From NCBI GenBank assembly GCA_900551135.1, contig URUX01000010.1:1-26331 (forward strand): DNA of 26,331 nt, written 5' to 3'. Below, piece by piece: positions 21,306-26,331 of this stretch. The position numbers were made by a program, and so were the translations under genes. The stretch is from an uncultured Clostridium sp. (GTDB lineage: Bacteria > Bacillota > Clostridia > Lachnospirales > Lachnospiraceae). Every line of letters starts with the position of its first letter. The first letter of the stretch is position 1. The notes beneath the pieces are model-generated. The model did not search any database, was not told where the DNA came from, and was given only the letters and a program-made list of their open reading frames with translations.

Positions 21306-22197
21306 AACCGGCATTGTGATCATACTGCTGTGTTTTCTGGCGGCGGTAGCTGTTGTATTATGGGAGCGGAGAAAGGTCAGAAAAACGATGGAAGAAATCG
21401 AAAGGATGCTGGACGCTGCCATGACCGGTTCTTTTTCTGAAATCACTTTTGATGAAAGCCAGCTGTCTGCTTTGGAAACAAAGTTTGCACACTATCTTTC
21501 TGCCGCAGAAGCATCTTCTCGAAATATGGCACAGGAAAAAGACAAAATCAAATCCTTGATTGCGGACATTTCCCACCAGACGAAAACGCCGATTGCAAAC
21601 CTGCTGTTATACAGCGAGCTTTTGATGGAGGAAACTCTGCCTGCATCGGCAAAGGAAAACGTGGAGGCACTGTACAAACAATCGGAAAAGCTGCGATTTC
21701 TGATTGATTCTCTCGTAAAGCTTTCCAGACTGGAAAACGGGATCATTTCACTCTCCCCTCAGCAAGCAGCGCTGCAGCCGCTGCTTGAAAGCGTAGTAGA
21801 ACAATATGCCGCCAAGGCTTCTGAAAAAGGATTGTCTTTGCAAATGCAGGATACAGATGCTTTTGCTGTATTCGACTTCAAATGGACAGCGGAAGCGCTG
21901 GCGAATATCGTAGACAACGCCATCAAATATACAGAGCATGGCACCATTACTATTTCTGCCGTAAGCTATGAAATGTTTGCAAGGATCGATATATCGGATA
22001 CCGGTTCAGGCATACCGGAAACTGAGCAAGCGAAGATATTTGCTCGCTTTTACCGCTCAAATAGTGTGCAGAAACAAGAAGGGGTCGGCATCGGCTTATA
22101 CCTTGCCCGACAGATTATATCCGGCGAGGGCGGTTATATCAAGGTTGCTTCCGTTCCGGGAAAAGGAAGTACGTTTTCCATATTTCTGCCGAAATAA
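21298..22197 (+). CDS. Intramembrane-sensing-type histidine kinase (system 2)
   Basis: 299 residues with a single N-terminal membrane segment (about 5-22) and virtually no extracellular sequence. A signal must therefore arrive within the membrane or from a partner protein. The phospho-accepting histidine is H93 in IADISHQTKTPIANLLLYSELL. The ATPase domain has NIVDNAIKYT, DTGSGIP and GVGIGLYLARQI. Start ATG 21298 overlaps the regulator stop (ATGAATAA). Kinases of this build commonly pair with FtsX-type ABC transporters that act as the real sensor, as in Bce-type systems. The transporter genes start 135 bases downstream. The pairing is inferred from position. Confidence 0.9.
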   Translation: MNKTGIVIILLCFLAAVAVVLWERRKVRKTMEEIERMLDAAMTGSFSEITFDESQLSALETKFAHYLSAAEASSRNMAQEKDKIKSLIADISHQTKTPIANLLLYSELLMEETLPASAKENVEALYKQSEKLRFLIDSLVKLSRLENGIISLSPQQAALQPLLESVVEQYAAKASEKGLSLQMQDTDAFAVFDFKWTAEALANIVDNAIKYTEHGTITISAVSYEMFARIDISDTGSGIPETEQAKIFARFYRSNSVQKQEGVGIGLYLARQIISGEGGYIKVASVPGKGSTFSIFLPK

Positions 22198-22236
22198 CAA
22201 CAATTCTATCAAAACTGTTAGATTTCATTTTCCGCC

Positions 22237-22254
22237 GGAAAGAATGTGGAAAGA
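22237..22254 (+). promoter_or_regulatory. Direct repeat, probable response regulator site before the ABC exporter
   Basis: GGAAAGA occurs at 22237-22243 and 22248-22254, an 11-base period typical for OmpR-family dimers. TTTCCGCCGGAAA overlaps the first copy as a palindrome. It lies 30 bases before an attenuator-like hairpin and 79 bases before the ATPase gene. No convincing -35/-10 pair was found beside it. Confidence 0.4.
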
Positions 22255-22266
22255 TTCCTATGCGAT

Positions 22267-22316
22267 AATCTGTATGTATCAAAGGATCATTTCCTTTCAT
22301 ACATACAGATTTTTTC
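22267..22316 (+). terminator. Attenuator-like intrinsic terminator in the exporter leader
   Basis: AATCTGTATGTAT (22267-22279) and ATACATACAGATT (22299-22311) form a perfect 13-bp stem. After one C-C mismatch, AAAGGA (22281-22286) pairs with TCCTTT (22292-22297) over a 5-base loop, and a T run follows. It sits between the kinase stop and the exporter ribosome binding site GGAGG. It therefore separates regulator from transporter expression and may allow conditional read-through. Confidence 0.8.
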
Positions 22317-22332
22317 ATGGAGGTACTCATTT

Positions 22333-23004
22333 ATGGAAGTTTTACAGGCAAAAAACCTGAAAAAGATTTATGGCTCCGGCAATAACGCAGTTCATGCGTT
22401 GGATGGAGTTGATTTAAGTGTGAAGAAGGGAGAGTTTGTTGCAATTGTCGGCACATCCGGATCCGGAAAATCCACGCTGTTGCATATGCTGGGCGGGCTG
22501 GATCGCCCTACAAGCGGCACGGTCATAGTGGACGGACAGGATATTTTCTCCCTGAAGGAGGAAGCGCTGACCATCTTTCGCCGCAGGAAAATCGGCTTTG
22601 TATTTCAGAACTACAATCTTGTTCCGGTGCTGAATGTATATGAAAATATCATTCTACCCACTGAACTGGATGGCGGAAAGGTAAACAAGGCTTTTGTGCA
22701 GCAGATCGTGCAGACGCTTGGACTGAGCGACCGTCTGGATGCCCTGCCCAATCAGCTCTCAGGCGGTCAACAGCAGCGAGTAGCCATTGCCCGTGCGCTG
22801 GCGGCAGCACCCGCTATCATTCTGGCAGATGAACCCACCGGCAATCTGGATTCCAAAACCAGCCAGGATGTATTGAGCCTTTTGAAAGTCACCAGTCAAA
22901 AGTTCGCCCAGACAATCGTAATGATCACTCACAACGAAGAAATTGCGCAGATGGCAGACCGCATTATCCGTATCGAAGATGGTCGGATCGTCTCCCAGAA
23001 CTAA
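22333..23004 (+). CDS. FtsX-type ABC exporter ATPase
   Basis: 223 residues, the compact ATPase of the MacB/LolD/BceA group. Motifs are Walker A GTSGSGKST, Q-loop FVFQNYNLVP, signature LSGGQQQR, Walker B AIILADEPTGNLDS and the switch histidine in ITHN. Start ATG 22333 has GGAGG at good spacing; the longer frame from 22246 would run through the attenuator hairpin and is rejected. The permease gene starts 15 bases after its stop. With the adjoining kinase and regulator it should form a peptide or antibiotic efflux/sensing unit at the membrane. Codon use is richer in GC than in the preceding system 1 genes, suggesting separate acquisition. Confidence 0.93.
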   Translation: MEVLQAKNLKKIYGSGNNAVHALDGVDLSVKKGEFVAIVGTSGSGKSTLLHMLGGLDRPTSGTVIVDGQDIFSLKEEALTIFRRRKIGFVFQNYNLVPVLNVYENIILPTELDGGKVNKAFVQQIVQTLGLSDRLDALPNQLSGGQQQRVAIARALAAAPAIILADEPTGNLDSKTSQDVLSLLKVTSQKFAQTIVMITHNEEIAQMADRIIRIEDGRIVSQN

Positions 23005-23019
23005 CGGGAGGTGGCTACG

Positions 23020-25665
23020 ATGAATGTCAAAAATCGAAAATGTATTCGAAAACTCAGCTTAAAATCTCTTTATGCGAACCGTCGTCGCAATCTGATCGCC
23101 ATTTTTGCCATTGCGCTGACAACGCTGCTATTTACGTCCATGTTCACCATTGTCTTGTCGTTGAACGCCAGTTATGAAACCTACCAGTTTCGGCAGGTAG
23201 GCGGCTATGCGCATGGCACCTTTAAGGATGTTTCCCCCGAGCAGGCGGAACGCATCGCTGCCCACCCAAAGGTAAAGGCTACGGGGGCACGGAAGGTAAT
23301 CGGTATCACTGCGGAGGGGGTCTTTGCCAAAATACCGGCAGAGATCAGCTACATGGATGCCAACTGCACTAAATGGAGCTATGCAACCCCTACTACCGGA
23401 CGGATGCCCGAAAGCGGCAAAGAGGTAGCCATGGATACGGCAGCGTTGCAGCTGCTTGGCGTAACGCCGGAGCTGGGCGCCGAGGTCACGGTTTCCTATT
23501 CCATTACGGACAAGGATCAAACCGCCTTTACTGTAACAGATACCTTTACGCTGGTGGGCTATTGGGACTATGATGAACTAATGCCTGTTCATTACATCAA
23601 CATCAGCCGTGATTACGCAGATGACATCGAAGCGCAGGCAGTGAAAACAGGTTTACAGCCTTTCCGCACCGATTTGAATGTCATGCTGGCCTCCGGCACA
23701 AACATTCAAGGGCAGATGGAGCAGGTGGATACCGATCTTGGCTACACATGGGACAGCTATACCGATCCCAACAGCGTCCGGATCGGCGTCAACTGGGGAT
23801 ATACCTCATCCCAGCTGGAGTCGCAGCTCGATCCAGAGCTGATGATCGCCATAGCAGCTTTTTTGCTGCTGGTGATTTTCACGGGGTATCTTATCATCTA
23901 TAACATTTTTCAGATCTCTGTTGCAGGGGATATCCGGTTTTACGGACTTCTGAAAACCATTGGCACAACGCCCCGGCAGCTCAAACGCATCATTCGCCAG
24001 CAGGCACTTCTGCTTTGTCTGATCGGCATTCCGGCGGGGCTGCTGTTGGGCTATGGCATTGGCGCTGTTCTGGTGCCTGTTGTCTTGCGCTCCACCCAGT
24101 TGGATGCAGGCATCACCACCATCAGCACTTCGCCTGTGATCTTCCTTGGTTCTATGCTGTTCGCCTTGTTGACGGTGCTTTTGTCCTGTTCCAAGCCCGG
24201 AAAAATGGCAGCCAAGGTCTCTCCGGTGGAGGCTACCAAATATACGGATGTGATGCAGACCAAGAAAAAACGGCGCAGCATCCGAGGAGCAAAGCTCCAT
24301 CAGATGGCCTTTGCCAATCTGGGACGAAACAAGAAAAAGACGGTACTGGTGGTGTTGTCTCTGGCACTGTCGGTGACACTGTTCAATGCGCTGTGTGCCT
24401 TTGTGGGCGGCTTCAGCATGGAGAAGTATGTATCCTCCATGACCTGCGCCGATTTTATCGTCAGCACGCCCGACTATTTCCGTTACAACCCGGCAGATGA
24501 ATTCATCACGCCAGAACAGATCGAAGAGATCGCAGCAAACACAAAGGCCAGTCTTTCCGGCACGGGATATGCTGTGCGAAAACCCGCATATCTGTGGATG
24601 ACGGAGGATGCTCTGCGGCAGGACTATGCAAGGTACGAAAGCGCCGAGCAGTTGGACAGCCATATGAGCCGCATGGAGCACCGGGGCAATATGGTGATGG
24701 GAGATACCAGAATCGAGGCTCTGGATAACAGTCTGTTTGACAAGCTGCAAGTGTTCGACGGAGATATTTCTCCTATGCTGGAGCCAAACAATAACGCTAT
24801 TGCCATTGCGGTTTCCTTGGATGATTACGGCAATTTGCCCAATCCTGAATACTACCCCAAGGTGGGAGACACGATCACGGCTACCTATGCGGATGATGTG
24901 AAATATATCGACAGCCGCACCGGAGAACTCCGCACCGAAGATACACCGGAGGAGTACCGTCAGAAAAAACTGTATGGAGCCAGAGATGTAGAGTACACGG
25001 TCTGCGCCTTGGTAGAACTTCCGAATTCCATGAGTTATCGTTATAGCGGCGTTGGCTATGATGCAGTTTTGTCTGTGGACACCGCACAGAGGGACAGCGG
25101 TGGTGCAGCCATTCCGATGCTCTACCTGTTCGACACAGCGGACGAAGTTGACGAGGCCGAAGCAGAGCAATATCTATCGAAGCTCACTGCCGGTGAGTTT
25201 TCGCCCTTGATGTATGAAAGCAAGGCCACGGCTCGCTCTGAGTTTGCTCAGTTCCGGCAGATGTTCCTTCTGGTAGGTGGTATCCTCTGTGCTATCATTG
25301 GGCTGGTGGGACTCTTAAATTTCTTCAACGCCATGATGACCGGTATTCTTTCCCGCCGCCGGGAATTTGCTGTGCTTCAGGCTGTAGGAATGACGCCCCG
25401 ACAGCTCAAAACCATGCTGATCTACGAGGGGTTGTTTTACGCAATGTCTTCCGTAGCGGTGGCCTTTGTGCTTTCACTGGCGGTGGGACCTCTTGCGGGG
25501 AAAATGCTGGGCAGTATGTTTTGGTTCTTTGAGTATCGGTTCACCGTTCTGCCTGTCCTGCTGACAATTCCGGTATTTCTTCTGCTTGGGTGGCTGATTC
25601 CTTGCATGATGTATGATAACGCAGCGAAATGCAGCATTGTAGATCAGTTAAGGGATGCTCAATAA
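23020..25665 (+). CDS. Large FtsX-family ABC exporter permease
   Basis: 881 residues made of two similar halves. Each half has a first membrane helix, a large extracytoplasmic domain (about 200 residues in the first half, 260 in the second) and three further helices, about eight helices in all. The second half opens at ANLGRNKKKTVLVVLSLALSVTLF, mirroring YANRRRNLIAIFAIALTTLLF in the first. FtsX-type stretches YGLLKTIGTTPRQLKRIIRQQ and FAVLQAVGMTPRQLKTMLIYEG are clearly related. This differs from BceB permeases, which have ten helices and one large loop. Start ATG 23020 follows GGGAGG by 8 bases. Substrate unknown; envelope-active peptides are a reasonable inference from the linked two-component system. 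Confidence 0.93.
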   Translation: MNVKNRKCIRKLSLKSLYANRRRNLIAIFAIALTTLLFTSMFTIVLSLNASYETYQFRQVGGYAHGTFKDVSPEQAERIAAHPKVKATGARKVIGITAEGVFAKIPAEISYMDANCTKWSYATPTTGRMPESGKEVAMDTAALQLLGVTPELGAEVTVSYSITDKDQTAFTVTDTFTLVGYWDYDELMPVHYINISRDYADDIEAQAVKTGLQPFRTDLNVMLASGTNIQGQMEQVDTDLGYTWDSYTDPNSVRIGVNWGYTSSQLESQLDPELMIAIAAFLLLVIFTGYLIIYNIFQISVAGDIRFYGLLKTIGTTPRQLKRIIRQQALLLCLIGIPAGLLLGYGIGAVLVPVVLRSTQLDAGITTISTSPVIFLGSMLFALLTVLLSCSKPGKMAAKVSPVEATKYTDVMQTKKKRRSIRGAKLHQMAFANLGRNKKKTVLVVLSLALSVTLFNALCAFVGGFSMEKYVSSMTCADFIVSTPDYFRYNPADEFITPEQIEEIAANTKASLSGTGYAVRKPAYLWMTEDALRQDYARYESAEQLDSHMSRMEHRGNMVMGDTRIEALDNSLFDKLQVFDGDISPMLEPNNNAIAIAVSLDDYGNLPNPEYYPKVGDTITATYADDVKYIDSRTGELRTEDTPEEYRQKKLYGARDVEYTVCALVELPNSMSYRYSGVGYDAVLSVDTAQRDSGGAAIPMLYLFDTADEVDEAEAEQYLSKLTAGEFSPLMYESKATARSEFAQFRQMFLLVGGILCAIIGLVGLLNFFNAMMTGILSRRREFAVLQAVGMTPRQLKTMLIYEGLFYAMSSVAVAFVLSLAVGPLAGKMLGSMFWFFEYRFTVLPVLLTIPVFLLLGWLIPCMMYDNAAKCSIVDQLRDAQ

Positions 25666-25681
25666 TTGTTAAGCCCCAAAT

Positions 25682-25711
25682 AGCCCTCTGTCAATGAAAA
25701 GGCTGAGGGCT
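25682..25711 (+). other. Hairpin after the exporter permease gene
   Basis: AGCCCTC (25682-25688) pairs with GAGGGCT (25705-25711). The bases after it are GGAATTC, not a T run. This looks like a terminator stem whose T tail was replaced when the next fragment was joined. Confidence 0.5.
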
Positions 25712-26032
25712 GGAATTCAAATAATAATCAAAGTGACCATTACACTGGCCAGCGGCAAGAAACAGGTCATTTCCGTTACTGTGCAAAAAACAACAGTAAG
25801 AACAACAAAGATCACCGGACTGAAATCAAGCGTGACTGTTGCAAAGAATAAAAAACTTACGCTGAAACCGGTCATCAGCCCGATCACTTCCCAGGAGAAA
25901 GTTACCTACAGTTCTTCAAATAAGAAGATCGCAACGGTAAGTTCCAGTGGTGTGATCACCGGAAAGAAAAAGGGAACAGCCTATATCACAGTGAAATCTG
26001 GAAAGATCCGCAAAAAAGTAAAACTTAAATGA
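25694..26032 (+). pseudogene. C-terminal fragment of a Big_2 (Ig-like) domain surface protein
   Basis: The frame encodes the end of one Ig-like group 2 repeat (KVTITLASGKKQVISVTVQK) and one complete repeat: TKITGLKSSVTVAKNKKLTLKPV, then SQEKVTYSSSNKKIATVSSSGVITGKKKGTAYITVKSG. Such domains occur in tandem in large secreted or surface proteins of Lachnospiraceae. The first ATG lies inside the preceding hairpin. The first codons do not fit the domain, and there is neither a signal peptide nor a ribosome binding site. It is therefore a 3' remnant of a longer gene, brought here by rearrangement, and presumably not expressed. Confidence 0.7.
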
Positions 26033-26056
26033 AAAACTAAATTCCAGTTGTAGAAA

Positions 26057-26092
26057 AGAACACTTGTTCTGCAATGCAATTCATGGTATAAT
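26057..26092 (+). promoter_or_regulatory. Subterminal hairpin and promoter of an IS200/IS605-type element
   Basis: AGAAC (26057-26061) pairs with GTTCT (26066-26070), a small hairpin of the kind recognised at the left end by IS200/IS605 transposases. TTGTTC (26064-26069), 17 bases and TATAAT (26087-26092, with TG extension) form a promoter for the transposase. The exact element end is not determined; it probably lies between 26033 and 26057. Confidence 0.45.
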
Positions 26093-26135
26093 AGAATCAG
26101 TCGATAAGGTAAAAGATCAAAAAAGGACTGTTTTT

Positions 26136-26331
26136 ATGGAAAAAATAGATCACAATGCACATTCAGTATATTTGATGTATTATCATCTGATCATGGTGGT
26201 AAAATATCGAAGAAAAGTTATCAATGACCCAATTTCAGAAAGAGCAAAAGAAATATGGGAATATATTGCACCCCGATATGGAATTGTTTTGGAGGAATGG
26301 AATCATGATATTGACCATGTGCATGTAATGT
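26136..26331 (+). mobile_element. tnpA: IS200/IS605-family transposase TnpA, 5' part, cut by the window end
   Basis: The first 65 codons are present: MEKIDHNAHSVYLMYYHLIMVVKYRRKVI-type sequence, then ISERAKEIWEYIAPRYGI and EEWNHDIDHVHVM. This matches the Y1 HUH single-strand transposases. The HVH motif supplies the metal-binding histidines, and the catalytic tyrosine lies beyond the window. The start at 26136 lacks a strong ribosome binding site, the nearest purine run being AAAAAAGGAC about ten bases upstream. Whether the copy is intact, and whether a TnpB gene follows, cannot be seen here. Confidence 0.88.

Noticed and set aside
23806..25170. 454-codon minus-strand frame
   Set aside because: Long, but antisense to the FtsX permease, with His/Cys/Arg-rich composition typical of a shadow frame and no ribosome binding site.

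Overview
The window reads as chromosome of a Gram-positive anaerobe of the Lachnospiraceae (Clostridia). The evidence is the protein style of EF-G, EF-Tu, S7 and S12, a type III glutamine synthetase, a TnpV-type transposon protein, strong AGGAGG ribosome binding sites and consensus sigma-A promoters. No tRNA, rRNA or CRISPR array was seen.

Left part (1-7827). A GC-rich hairpin and repeat region (1-491) abuts a type III glutamine synthetase gene that has lost its first 40-45 codons. An osmoprotectant (OpuC-type) ABC transporter operon follows as permease, lipoprotein and ATPase. After a strong terminator and a dense inverted-repeat control region comes a three-gene cassette: an MFS-like protein, a small membrane protein and a membrane-anchored SH3-like protein. 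I cannot assign this cassette a function.

Middle (7824-15464). On the minus strand, fumC and an NAD-type malic enzyme gene form a two-gene C4-acid unit. Divergent from it, a perfect consensus promoter drives rpsL-rpsG-fusA, and tuf has its own promoter. rpoB and rpoC are not directly upstream of rpsL. The rpsL-rpsG gap (227 bp) and the fusA-tuf gap (273 bp) both contain structured sequence. tuf uses a visibly different codon set from fusA, rpsL and rpsG.

Right part (15465-26331). Downstream of the tuf terminator lies an accessory region built from fragments. It starts with a beheaded minus-strand gene, a beheaded RepA-like ATPase and a TnpV protein. Next is a secreted acidic protein with three helical repeats, followed by a response regulator and sensor kinase. 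A small unknown gene follows, then a probable small RNA that resembles the antitoxin side of a type I toxin-antitoxin locus. A second two-component system then precedes a large FtsX-type ABC exporter, with an OmpR-like direct repeat and a transcription attenuator in front of the exporter. A Big_2-domain tail fragment and the start of an IS200/IS605 transposase close the window.

The most interesting candidates are the secreted triple-repeat protein with its two-component system (17140-19968), the orphan antitoxin-like RNA (20461-20590), the attenuated TCS/ABC exporter module (20628-25665), the stacked inverted repeats before the three-gene membrane cassette (5297-5384), and the hairpin modules that replaced the 5' end of the glutamine synthetase gene.
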